A DNA stretch of 32,767 bases, taken from Mesorhizobium sp. (GTDB lineage: Bacteria; Pseudomonadota; Alphaproteobacteria; Rhizobiales; Rhizobiaceae). Made by a program: the position numbers and the translations under genes. The stretch's first letter is position 1; each line of letters starts with the position of its first letter. Below the pieces are notes generated by a model, which saw only the letters and a list, made by a program, of their open reading frames with translations, ran no database searches and was not told the DNA's origin. The stretch spans positions 1 to 32,767 of the forward strand of contig NZ_SUEO01000046.1 of NCBI RefSeq assembly GCF_004962925.1. The letters run 5' to 3'. Below are positions 19,316 to 28,254 of the stretch, piece by piece.

Positions 19316-20606
19316 TCAGCGGGCGACTATGGTGTGGACGCCCATGGGCAGTTTGATGCGATCCGATGTGGGAGCGAGCGCCGGGCGTCCCTCCGTCGTG
19401 ATCTGCCATATCTCGAAGGGGCGCTTCCTCATTGCGGTAACGGTTCACGCCAACGAAGAGCTTTTGTCCCGTGCGATCAAAAGCGAGTCCTTGCGGCAGC
19501 ACGCCTGCGAGCGGCCATTCGCCGTGCGGTGACAGCCGTCCTGTTTCAGTGTCCAGCTGATAGAGGCTGAGCGACGCGTGTTCCGTCCAGTCGCGCGAGC
19601 CGTCTGGCTTGCCGGTGCCGCGAAGATTGGACGTGACTAGAAAACGGCCGTCGGGGCTGAAGGCGATCGTCTCGGCGCCCCAGCCACCAAGCGCGATGTG
19701 AGGCACGAAGTGCCTTGCCGCGTTGCCCGTCGCGCCGACATCGGCAAGCCGGACTGTGGTGAGAATGCCCTCCTGAACGCCATAGAAGCCAGTTGTGTCG
19801 ATTCCCCATTGAACATCGGAGGTGATGTAGTAGCGGCCGTCCGGCGAAAAGCGGCCGACAAAGGGGAACTTGTTCGTCTGGACGCGATTGCCCCAGGGAC
19901 GAACAGCAGAAACCGCGCCGTCCTTTCCGCGCAGCACCTCATAGAAGGCAACCTGACCACGGTCGACGAGATTGACCCCGATATACCGGCCGCTTGGGTG
20001 CCACTGCACCCAGCTCGCCTTCAACGGAATGAAACCCGTTGACGGCTCAAGACCGAGACCGAAGCTGGATACGGGGCCGAACCGACCCTCCCTGACCGGT
20101 ACGAAAGTGAGTTCGTGTTCGGCGCCGACAGTAATCGCGGCGATAAGATCGCCTGCAGGATTGAGATGGATCGCCTGCGGCTGGATTCCGATCCTCACAC
20201 TGTCGACCGCCGACGAGTGGCCGCCATCGAGCCGAAGCGATCTGATCGTGTCGCCTTGCTGCAACTCGTCGAGGCGGGTCGCCCGTTCGGGCCGTTGACG
20301 GAAAGTTTCGGCGACGAAAACAAACCGGCCATCCAGGGAGACGTCTAGTGCTCCGGGCGGCCCATAGGTCGAATTCGAAACCTCCATCATCGCGACAGAG
20401 CGAGACCGCTCGGTCGGCGAGGTGATGATGGACAACGTATCCAGATAGTGAGGGTCTGGGGGCCCGAGCTCGCCCGTCTCGTAGACGGTCGGCACCATAT
20501 CGAGATCCGACAGCACGAAGACGGTCCCGTGACCTTCGGCCGGCTGAGTGCTTGAGAGGCTCGGCATCAGGAATAGAACGATAGCAGCGAGAGAACAGCG
20601 TCGCAT
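19316..20606 (-). pseudogene. secreted beta-propeller (lactonase/YncE-like) protein with an apparent 3' frameshift
   Basis: Signal peptide MRRCSLAAIVLFLMPSLSS; repeats 'GALDVSLDGRFVFVAE', 'VGRFSPDGRYYITSD', 'AETIAFSPDGRFLVTSN'. After the C4 run (minus strand) the native-looking ending continues in another frame: IWQITTEGRPALAPTSDRIKLPMGVHTIVAR*. The uninterrupted ORF ends at 19158 instead. Confidence 0.75.
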
Positions 20607-20667
20607 CCATGTCTCCATATCTATTGGAAGCGCCTATTTTCCGGGTTCGCTTTCAGTCGTCCAATCG

Positions 20668-20686
20668 ATATTTGACATCTCAATAT
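20668..20686. promoter_or_regulatory. candidate LysR-type binding box ATAT-N11-ATAT
   Basis: ATATTTGACATCTCAATAT in the divergent intergenic region; fits T-N11-A within a dyad; TTGACA (20672-20677) overlaps it. Confidence 0.5.
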
Positions 20687-20718
20687 TCCCTTCAGTAATA
20701 AAGTGTCGGAGGCCCAGT

Positions 20719-21627
20719 GTGAATCTAGCTGCCGTCGATCTGAACCTGCTTGTCGCCTTCGACGCCCTGCTCAGTGAAGGGAGCGTCAGCGCGGCGGCAG
20801 CCCGCATCGGGCTCAGCCAGCCTGCGATGAGCAAGCGCCTCGCCCATCTGCGTCGACTTTTCGCCGATGATCTCTTCGTCCGCCATGCCGATGGCGTGCG
20901 ACCGACTGAAAAGGCGCTCGACCTTGCCGATCCGATCCGGGCCGCGCTACGCCAGATCCAGGATGCGCTGGGAGGATTCGGCCAGTTCTCGCCGGAACGA
21001 TCAGGTCGTATCTTCAGGATCGCGACCACCGATCACACCGCGGCGACTTTGATGCCCAGACTGATGCCGGTGCTTCGTTCAGCGGCGCCTAGAGTTTCGA
21101 TCGTCCTGCGCAGCTCACACCGACAGGAGATCGTTGACTATCTCGAGAAGGGCTCGATAGACCTTGCGATCACTATCCTGCCCGATGCGCCGACGACGAT
21201 CAAACGTGCATTACTCTTCCACGTGAACTGGATATCGATCGTCTCGGCCGAGCATCCTGAGATCCGCGACGCGATGACGCTCGAACTCTTTCTGAAGTAT
21301 CCGCACTTGCTGGTCACTCATGTCGGCGATCTGAAAGGCTACATCGATCGTCTGCTGGACGACCGCGGCCTGAAGCGGACCGTTGCAATGAGCCTGCCTT
21401 ATGCGCTCGCCGTGCCGGCGATCATCGCCGAGACGGACATGATCTGCACCGTGTCGGCAAACGTGATCCGGCTTACGAATTGGCCGCGCGTTCGCTCTTT
21501 TCCGCTGCCCTTCGACTACTTCGGCTATCAGGAAACTCTGCTTTGGCATCGGAGGAACGACAGCGATCCCGGTCACGCCTGGCTCAGGCGGATGCTTATC
21601 CGCGTAAGCGAAACAGTCACGTCCTAG
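20719..21627 (+). CDS. LysR family transcriptional regulator
   Basis: VDLNLLVAFDALLSEGSVSAAAARIGLSQPAMSKRLAHLRRLFADDLFVRH; GTG start 20719. Confidence 0.92.
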   Translation: MNLAAVDLNLLVAFDALLSEGSVSAAAARIGLSQPAMSKRLAHLRRLFADDLFVRHADGVRPTEKALDLADPIRAALRQIQDALGGFGQFSPERSGRIFRIATTDHTAATLMPRLMPVLRSAAPRVSIVLRSSHRQEIVDYLEKGSIDLAITILPDAPTTIKRALLFHVNWISIVSAEHPEIRDAMTLELFLKYPHLLVTHVGDLKGYIDRLLDDRGLKRTVAMSLPYALAVPAIIAETDMICTVSANVIRLTNWPRVRSFPLPFDYFGYQETLLWHRRNDSDPGHAWLRRMLIRVSETVTS

Positions 21628-21728
21628 CGCGCTTTGCGTTTTGGTCGAACCAAAACCGCGCTCTAACTCTCTATTTTAACGCATTTGTCGGACGCCAAAC
21701 GAAGACGTTTGGTTGCAAAAATGCTCTA
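21626..21728. repeat. intergenic palindromic repeat, copy C
   Basis: Hairpins TTTTGGT-cga-ACCAAAA and CCAAACG-aaga-CGTTTGG; 'gcgctctaactctctattttaacgcat' layout. Confidence 0.55.
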
Positions 21729-21756
21729 GCAGAAGGGGTCTTCACCCCGCCGGCCA

Positions 21757-23070
21757 TCAGACGGCCGAGCCGTAGAGATCGTAGGCGTCGGCGCGGTCGA
21801 TCTTGACGGTGACGATGTCGCCGGCGCGTAACGGGCGCCGCGACTGGATATGCACCGAGCCGTCGATTTCGGGCGCGTCGTATTTGGTGCGGCCCTTGGC
21901 CGAGGTGCCATGCGCCTCGTCAATCAGGACAGGCAGGCGCTTGCCGACCTTCCTGGCGAGCTGCGTCGCCGAGATCTTCTGCTGGCGCTGCATGAAGCGG
22001 TGCCAACGCGCTTCCTTGATCTCCTGCGGTACCTGTTCGAGGCCGAGGTCGTTGGAGCGGGCGCCCCGGACCGGCTCGTATTTGAAACAGCCGGCGCGGT
22101 CGATCTTGGCTTCGTCCAGCCAGTCGAGCAGCATCTCGAAATCGTCGTCCGTCTCGCCGGGGAAGCCGACGATGAAGGTGGAGCGGATCGCCAGATCCGG
22201 ACAGATTTCGCGCCAGCCGCGAATGCGGTCGAGGCTCTTTTCGCCATGGGCGGGCCGGCGCATGTTCTTCAGCACCTGCGGCGAGGCGTGCTGGAACGGG
22301 ATATCCAAATAGGGAAGGATCTTTCCTTCGGCCATCAGCGGGATGACATCGGCGACATGCGGGTAGGGGTAGACATAGTGCATGCGCACCCAGATGCCGA
22401 GCTTGCCGAGTTCCTCCGACAGATCGAGGAACTTTGCCCGCACTTCGCGATCGCCGAACATGCTGGTCTGGTATTTGATGTCGATGCCGTAGGCGCTGGT
22501 GTCCTGCGAAATGACCAGGATTTCCTTGACGCCGGCCTTGGCCAGTTTTTCGGCTTCGCGCAACACATCGGCCGCCGGCCGCGAGACGAGATCGCCGCGC
22601 AGCGCCGGTATGATGCAGAAGGTGCAGCGGTTGTTGCAGCCTTCCGAAATCTTGAGATAGGCATAGTGGCGCGGCGTGAGCTTGACGCCTTGCGGCGGCA
22701 AAAGGTCGATGTAGGGATCGTGGCTCGGGGGCGCGGCCTCATGCACGGCAGCCATCACGCTCTCGTAGGCCTGCGGACCGGTGATGGCGAGAACGTTGGG
22801 ATGTTTTTCGCGGATGACGTCCGGTTCGGCGCCGAGACAGCCGGTGACGATGACCCTGCCGTTCTCCGAAAGGGCGGAGCCGATGGCGTTGAGCGATTCG
22901 TCGCGAGCCGAATCGAGAAAGCCGCAGGTGTTGACGACGACCAGATCGGCGCCGTCATGCTTGCGCGCGATCTCATAGCCTTCAGCGCGCAGGCGCGTGA
23001 TGATGCGCTCCGAATCCACGAGGGCTTTCGGGCATCCAAGGCTGACGAAACTGACACGAGGGGCAGACAT
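21757..23070 (-). CDS. rimO: ribosomal protein S12 methylthiotransferase RimO
   Basis: [23 protein letters not shown]; radical SAM '[24 protein letters not shown]'; start trimmed to 23070. Confidence 0.95.
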   Translation of the reverse strand: MSAPRVSFVSLGCPKALVDSERIITRLRAEGYEIARKHDGADLVVVNTCGFLDSARDESLNAIGSALSENGRVIVTGCLGAEPDVIREKHPNVLAITGPQAYESVMAAVHEAAPPSHDPYIDLLPPQGVKLTPRHYAYLKISEGCNNRCTFCIIPALRGDLVSRPAADVLREAEKLAKAGVKEILVISQDTSAYGIDIKYQTSMFGDREVRAKFLDLSEELGKLGIWVRMHYVYPYPHVADVIPLMAEGKILPYLDIPFQHASPQVLKNMRRPAHGEKSLDRIRGWREICPDLAIRSTFIVGFPGETDDDFEMLLDWLDEAKIDRAGCFKYEPVRGARSNDLGLEQVPQEIKEARWHRFMQRQQKISATQLARKVGKRLPVLIDEAHGTSAKGRTKYDAPEIDGSVHIQSRRPLRAGDIVTVKIDRADAYDLYGSAV

Positions 23071-23206
23071 AAAGGTTTTCCGGCTTTTCGGGATTGGCGG
23101 CGCAGTACCACACTTATTGCGGCATTGGTATGGGCCCGCGGCAACCGCGACGAAACGCACGATGAATGTATCGGTGCCGACGACGGAAACGGCGGGACAG
23201 GCGGCG

Positions 23207-23866
23207 TCAGCTCACCGCGTTGTTAACATGTGGCCAGACTTCCAGCGCGCCTCGATAGACCATGTCGAGCGCGACATAGAGGATGATCAGCAGGCCGATA
23301 TAGGCTATCCAGCGGTGGCGGTGCAGCAGCTTGGCGATAAAGGTCGCAGCCAGACCCATCAGCGCGATCGAGAGAACGAGACCGATGATCAGCACGGAGA
23401 AATGATCGCGCGCCGCACCAGCGACCGCCAGCACATTGTCGAGCGACATCGAGACGTCGGCAACGACGATCTGCAGTGCGGCCTGGCCCAGCGTCTTGCG
23501 CGGCGACTTGCCAGCCACGGCATTGTCCTTGTCGAGATCGGCATTCGATAGCGCCTCGGTCGCTTCCAGCTCGTCGGCATGGGACGTGCGCAGTTCGCGC
23601 CACATCTTCCAGCAAACCCACAAAAGCAGGATGCCACCGGCCAGCAGCAGACCGACGATCAAGAGCAGTTGAACTGTTACTGCTGCAAAACATATGCGCA
23701 GCACGGTCGCTGCCAGCACGCCGATGAGAATGGCTTTCTTGCGCTGTTCGGCCGGCAGGCCGGCCGCGGCAAGGCCGATGACGATGGCGTTGTCGCCTGC
23801 AAGTACGAGGTCGATGGCGATAACCTGGAGCAGGGCGGAGAAGCCTGCGGCGGTAAAAATTTCCAT
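23207..23866 (-). CDS. TerC family integral membrane protein
   Basis: '[24 protein letters not shown]', '[22 protein letters not shown]'. Confidence 0.9.
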   Translation of the reverse strand: MEIFTAAGFSALLQVIAIDLVLAGDNAIVIGLAAAGLPAEQRKKAILIGVLAATVLRICFAAVTVQLLLIVGLLLAGGILLLWVCWKMWRELRTSHADELEATEALSNADLDKDNAVAGKSPRKTLGQAALQIVVADVSMSLDNVLAVAGAARDHFSVLIIGLVLSIALMGLAATFIAKLLHRHRWIAYIGLLIILYVALDMVYRGALEVWPHVNNAVS

Positions 23867-24101
23867 CAACCGGAAGTTCCTTGCTTGTTCGCCGATCGTC
23901 GGCGTCGGGTATTCGGACGCCTAACGTGTATGGTTCCCGCGCGTCAAGAGACCGCTTGAGGACAAGGCCGGCAAACCGCCTGATCGCGGTGGAAATCGCC
24001 AGCAGCCGGTGAAAGCTGCCAAGATCGAGATACGCTGGCCCATGGCGCCGGAAAACCGGAATCGGTCTCTGGAAAGAATCGTACGCCGATTCAAAGGGTT
24101 G

Positions 24102-24140
24102 GAGCGTCCTTTGCGCGTCCAATTGGACGCGCGACGCTCT
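24102..24140. repeat. intergenic palindrome, copy D
   Basis: GAGCGTC-cttt-GCGCGTCCAATTGGACGCGC-GACGCTC; inner 20 nt is a perfect palindrome. Confidence 0.6.
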
Positions 24141-24149
24141 AGCGGAGCT

Positions 24150-24539
24150 CTAATTGTAGAGATTGTATTCCGACCAATCGGTTTCCGGAATCTCCTCGCC
24201 GATCCGATAGCGAAAATCCAGAACCTGCATATGATCCGGCGCCGTCTGGCATTTGAATTTCAGCCGGTACCATTGTCCCTTGCTGCGAAAGGCTGCTCCA
24301 GGGCTTGTGATTGCGTCGGTTTCCATTTCGGGAGTCGCAAAAGCATAGGCGACCACGCGATCGGCTTTGTATTTGTGGTCATCATGGGTGATCCGGTCGA
24401 GCACTTCAGCATCGCATCGCTGTTCGAGCCGGGTTTGCGGGTCGAGTTTCAATAAGCCGGCGCGCAGTGCGCTATCCATCGCGCTAGCCGGCCACGCCAG
24501 CATCACCGACGCCAGAACCGTAAGACGGAGCTTCTTCAT
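24150..24539 (-). CDS. DUF930 domain-containing exported protein
   Basis: Signal peptide MKKLRLTVLASVMLAWPASA; 'LLKLDPQTRLEQRCDAEVLDRI', 'ADRVVAYAFATPE'. Confidence 0.8.
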   Translation of the reverse strand: MKKLRLTVLASVMLAWPASAMDSALRAGLLKLDPQTRLEQRCDAEVLDRITHDDHKYKADRVVAYAFATPEMETDAITSPGAAFRSKGQWYRLKFKCQTAPDHMQVLDFRYRIGEEIPETDWSEYNLYN

Positions 24540-24553
24540 GGGCGAGAGGAGCA

Positions 24554-24946
24554 TCATATTTGGGCGGAGAAATCAACTGCGTGCCGTACCGAGCCACGGT
24601 TACGAATGATGAAGACGCCATAAACGGGGTTTGACACGGGGCGGGCGCGCGCGATCTCGAAGCCGCGCCCGCCTCCGGTGACGAACGCCAAGCGGTCCTC
24701 TGCAGGCATAGGAACGATAAGCCGGTCCCAGGTGGTAAATGGGCGGGCCAAGCCCGACGACCGAGCACTTTGTCTTCGCTGCAGCACTCTGCCTTCAATG
24801 AACTTTTTCCATTCGGCGGATGGCTGCGCAAGTGTCTTAAACGCGGCCGTGCAGCGCGCTCGAAAAGATCCCTTAGCCACGACAGCCGCCGGACCTTCGC
24901 CGCCGACTTTCCCGACACTGTTGGCGATTGTCGTGATCGGCTCCAC
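24554..24946 (-). CDS. hypothetical protein, possibly a remnant
   Basis: Open frame with 'RPFTTWDRLIVPMPAEDRLAFVTGGGRGFEIARARP' that looks protein-like; no family recognised. Confidence 0.3.
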   Translation of the reverse strand: MEPITTIANSVGKVGGEGPAAVVAKGSFRARCTAAFKTLAQPSAEWKKFIEGRVLQRRQSARSSGLARPFTTWDRLIVPMPAEDRLAFVTGGGRGFEIARARPVSNPVYGVFIIRNRGSVRHAVDFSAQI

Positions 24947-24976
24947 CGCTTAGAGTTCGCCAAGAGGGGCAGTCAT

Positions 24977-25057
24977 ATGAATACGCAGAGTCGGCCTTCA
25001 TCTCTGGCCGTTAAGATGCCGCAGGCGTTCGTCCGCGCGCTGGAAGAAATGCGGTGA
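24977..25057 (+). CDS. 26-codon small ORF overlapping the start of the large glycosyltransferase
   Basis: MNTQSRPSSLAVKMPQAFVRALEEMR*; AGAGGGG just upstream of ATG; stop overlaps the next start as GTGA (25054-25057). Confidence 0.4.
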   Translation: MNTQSRPSSLAVKMPQAFVRALEEMR

Positions 25058-28000
25058 AGACACAAATGCATGTGCGCATTTTCACCGACAGTGTCAGCTT
25101 CATGGATATTTCCATGTTCCGCACGGAAGGCATGCAGGTAACGGTTACGCCTGGTTGGAAGTATAAACCTTGCGACGTCGCAGTCATGTACGGGCTTGCC
25201 AATCCGCCCCGACGCTCCCAGCAGGGGCGTCTCAGGAACGCCATCTATCGGGAACACAACGGACCCATCGTCGTCATCGAAAGCTCGCTGATCGGCCGGA
25301 GTTTCAATCAGCGCCTGCCCGGTTGGCTCGCAGCGTTGCGCCGTCGGCCGCTGCGCCCGCGGCAAGTGCACCCGTACTACCGCGTCGCCGTAGGCGGAGC
25401 GTTGGGCGACGACGCCGATTTTTGTGCAGAAAACAGCCCGCCGGATCGATGGGAAAGGGTGCAGGCCGAATTCGGGATCAAGCTGAAGCCCTACCGGACC
25501 GAGGGAGATTACATACTCCTGGTCGGACAGGTGCCCAAGGATGCATCGCTACGGGGCATCGACATGGTGAGGTGGCTGCACGAGACCGCGGCGGCGATAA
25601 GGAAGGTCAGTGATCGTTCAATTCTGATCCGGCTGCACCCCAGCACGCGATGGCGAGATCAAGAAGCCATTGTCGATGCTTGCTCCACCGTGCCCAGGGT
25701 CACCATCTCGCGCGGCAGGCAGCCGTTCGCCGACGAGGTGGCAAATGCGTGGGTGTGCGTAACCTTGTCATCCGGTGCCGCCATCGACGCGTTGATCGCG
25801 GGCGTTCCTCCGATATGTCTATCTCCAGCGAACCTCGCATACCGCCTTTGTTCCAACAGTCTCGATGATATCGAGCATCCGAAGCAACCGGAACGGGAGC
25901 AGTTCATGCGCGACCTCTGTTACAGTCAGTGGACGCCGCGTGAGATGTCTGACGGAACCGCATGGAGACATATTTTTCCGGCGGTCGAACGAGAGATGGC
26001 GCGAACCGGCGGTGATTCCGGCGAGCATGGTGCAGGGCGTTCCCGGGTCATTTGGGCAGTACAGGCCGACCACCAGGGCCATCACCGACTAGAGACTGTC
26101 CTGTCGGCGTCGGAGAAGCAACGTTGGGCGAGGTCGCTTGCGCTTTGGACAGTCGCCGCCCGTGTTCTCCCAGGCAAGCGGAAAAGATGTCTGCATAGGC
26201 GGGCCACGGCTCTATTCATGCTCGCCCGCTACAGCGAGGCCGAGCTGGTGTTCTCGGAGCTTCGCAGCCGCAATCCAGACTTTCCAGGCGGACATGAAGG
26301 AGCAGCCCGTTCGGCAGAGAAGCTGGACCACTGGGGTATCGCGGCGGAGGCCTGGGCGGCGGCAAGCAGGCTCGCGCCTGGCCGCAAGGCACTCGCCGGA
26401 CATGCCGCGGCCCTGCTCAAACTTGGAAGGCTGGCGGAAGCCGAAGCGGCTTTTGGCCTGCTGTGCGAACGTTTTCCGGCGGAAATCGCCGGATATCGAG
26501 GCCTGGAGCGGATCGCTTCCGAGCGCGGCGACTGGCCACTCGCACTGCAAATGCAGGATGTCATCTGGAAGACATTGAACGACCCCGACGCTATGCGGCG
26601 CAAGGTTCTGTTGCTTGTGCGGCTGCAGCGAATTGCCGAGGCTAAGGAGATCGTCAAGGAGTTGGAAGCGGGGAGCTCGCCACTTGCTTACCTGCTTGCC
26701 TCGATGCCACTTTTGGAAGCCACGCACGACTGGGCCACCATGAGCCAGCTCTTAGGCACGAACGAAGCGCTGCTCCTCGGGAATTGGCAGCTGCTGCATT
26801 CCTATTTAGGCGTTCTGGGAAGGCTCGGCCGGGCAGATGAGGCACTGGACGTGCTTGACCGCAGCCGCGCGGGTAAGGAGGCAGCCCGCAAGAAGCTTCG
26901 GATCAACTGCCTTATCCAGGCGCATCGGTATTTTGAGGCCGGTGAATGCTTGCGTCAGATTTGGGAGCACGGGAGTATCGACGAGTTCTCGCCTGAAATC
27001 CTGTCGGCCATGGTGAGTGCAGCCTGGGAGGCTGGCGGGGCTGGTCTCGCGAATGTCGTTTTGGATCGCGTAGACGCGGAAGCTCCCCCTACCGTAGCGG
27101 GGGAATTGCTGAGGCTATCGGCGGTCTTTCAGCGTACGAGGCTGCGCTCCCTTAATTGTCTGGTTTCCTCGTGTGAAAGTGCCTTCGATCAGAGGCCTCA
27201 CATTGAGCAATTGGTTCGGGATCTCGCGCACAGCCGGGGAGCGGTGCGGGCTGAAAATCGTCGAGATGCGGTTAGCGACATCTGCGGGATTTTTGTCCGG
27301 CTTCGTTCTGAGCATGCGGCCTTCTTCCCAGATCCCTCCTTCGTCCTGAATGAAGCACTTGAAGTTGCAACGTGCATTGCTGAGGCATTCGATGAACTGA
27401 AGCCTCTTTCGCTGATCAGGTTGGGCGATGGGGAAGGGTGCATGCTTCCCTACCGACCCGAGCTGGAGGTGTTTCGCGAGACGGACAGGGAAGCGACCCA
27501 GCAGACCTGGTGGGGGGGCGCTGCCCAGGTGGATGATGCGCTTGAGTGGCAACTGAAAGAAGCGATACGTTCCGCCGATGTCGTTGGGCTTCCCGATCTC
27601 GATCGCACTAGTCGCGGTATTTTGAGCAACTCTCTGGAGGCATTGGGAGACGGCGGCAGAAATGCCCGCGGCCTCCTTGCATCGATCGAATTTGCTGCCG
27701 GAAACACCAGTAAGCAAGCTGTGCTGACCTCCTGCCATATCCACCAATCCCTATCCTTCTGGGGAATTTGGGACCTATTGTTCCCCAGGTTTGGAGCCGT
27801 GTCCCTGATCACATGTCATGCCAAGCTCGGCGGCGTTCTGGCGCAGCGATACGGGATAACTGTCGAGACGGTTCACCTGGTTCCGCCGGAACATAAATAC
27901 GCCGCAGGCTTCGCCAGCATAGCCGGCGATGCGCACTATCCACACGCCTTCACCAGGCTGAGAGATCGATTGTCGGGACGGCTGCGCGGTCGTGTTTTTC

Positions 28001-28254
28001 TCATTTCAGCCGGCATGCTAGGTAAAATCTACTGCATGTGGATCAGGCAAGCGGGGGGTATTGCCATCGACATCGGAAGTGCCGCGGATTTCTGGTGCGG
28101 ATACGATACGCGCAGCGTCGCGGACATCGTGACCTACAGGAGCCCTGCCGGTGTGGCAGAACAGGTCAGGGATCTAGCGTCGGGGCATTCTCGATTCGCT
28201 CGGTTGCTGCGGCTCGATACCTCGGCAAAATTGTTGCTTGGAAATCCCACTTGA
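25054..28254 (+). CDS. multidomain protein: capsule-type glycosyltransferase + TPR + GT-D fold glycosyltransferase
   Basis: 1066 aa. N-term 'YILLVGQVPKDAS..ILIRLHPSTRW..VTLSSGAAIDALIAGVPPICLSPANLAY'; middle alpha-helical TPR-like repeats (RRATALFMLARYSEAELVFSELRSRNP); C-term 'LSLIRLGDGEGCMLPY..ISAGMLGKIYCMWIRQAGGIAIDIGSAADFWCGYDTR' as in GT-D domains. Confidence 0.75.
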   Translation: MKTQMHVRIFTDSVSFMDISMFRTEGMQVTVTPGWKYKPCDVAVMYGLANPPRRSQQGRLRNAIYREHNGPIVVIESSLIGRSFNQRLPGWLAALRRRPLRPRQVHPYYRVAVGGALGDDADFCAENSPPDRWERVQAEFGIKLKPYRTEGDYILLVGQVPKDASLRGIDMVRWLHETAAAIRKVSDRSILIRLHPSTRWRDQEAIVDACSTVPRVTISRGRQPFADEVANAWVCVTLSSGAAIDALIAGVPPICLSPANLAYRLCSNSLDDIEHPKQPEREQFMRDLCYSQWTPREMSDGTAWRHIFPAVEREMARTGGDSGEHGAGRSRVIWAVQADHQGHHRLETVLSASEKQRWARSLALWTVAARVLPGKRKRCLHRRATALFMLARYSEAELVFSELRSRNPDFPGGHEGAARSAEKLDHWGIAAEAWAAASRLAPGRKALAGHAAALLKLGRLAEAEAAFGLLCERFPAEIAGYRGLERIASERGDWPLALQMQDVIWKTLNDPDAMRRKVLLLVRLQRIAEAKEIVKELEAGSSPLAYLLASMPLLEATHDWATMSQLLGTNEALLLGNWQLLHSYLGVLGRLGRADEALDVLDRSRAGKEAARKKLRINCLIQAHRYFEAGECLRQIWEHGSIDEFSPEILSAMVSAAWEAGGAGLANVVLDRVDAEAPPTVAGELLRLSAVFQRTRLRSLNCLVSSCESAFDQRPHIEQLVRDLAHSRGAVRAENRRDAVSDICGIFVRLRSEHAAFFPDPSFVLNEALEVATCIAEAFDELKPLSLIRLGDGEGCMLPYRPELEVFRETDREATQQTWWGGAAQVDDALEWQLKEAIRSADVVGLPDLDRTSRGILSNSLEALGDGGRNARGLLASIEFAAGNTSKQAVLTSCHIHQSLSFWGIWDLLFPRFGAVSLITCHAKLGGVLAQRYGITVETVHLVPPEHKYAAGFASIAGDAHYPHAFTRLRDRLSGRLRGRVFLISAGMLGKIYCMWIRQAGGIAIDIGSAADFWCGYDTRSVADIVTYRSPAGVAEQVRDLASGHSRFARLLRLDTSAKLLLGNPT

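Noticed and set aside
21850-23226. 458-aa plus-strand ORF
   Set aside because: Antisense to rimO, whose radical SAM motif is unambiguous.
23867-24000. Possible yybP-ykoY-type manganese riboswitch upstream of terC
   Set aside because: No recognisable conserved core seen in the leader by eye; would need an Infernal scan.
28038-28250. N-terminal extension of the GT2-LCP ORF
   Set aside because: Overlaps the upstream GT-D coding region by over 200 nt and is Arg/Gly-rich; TTG 28251 with TTGA overlap is more plausible.
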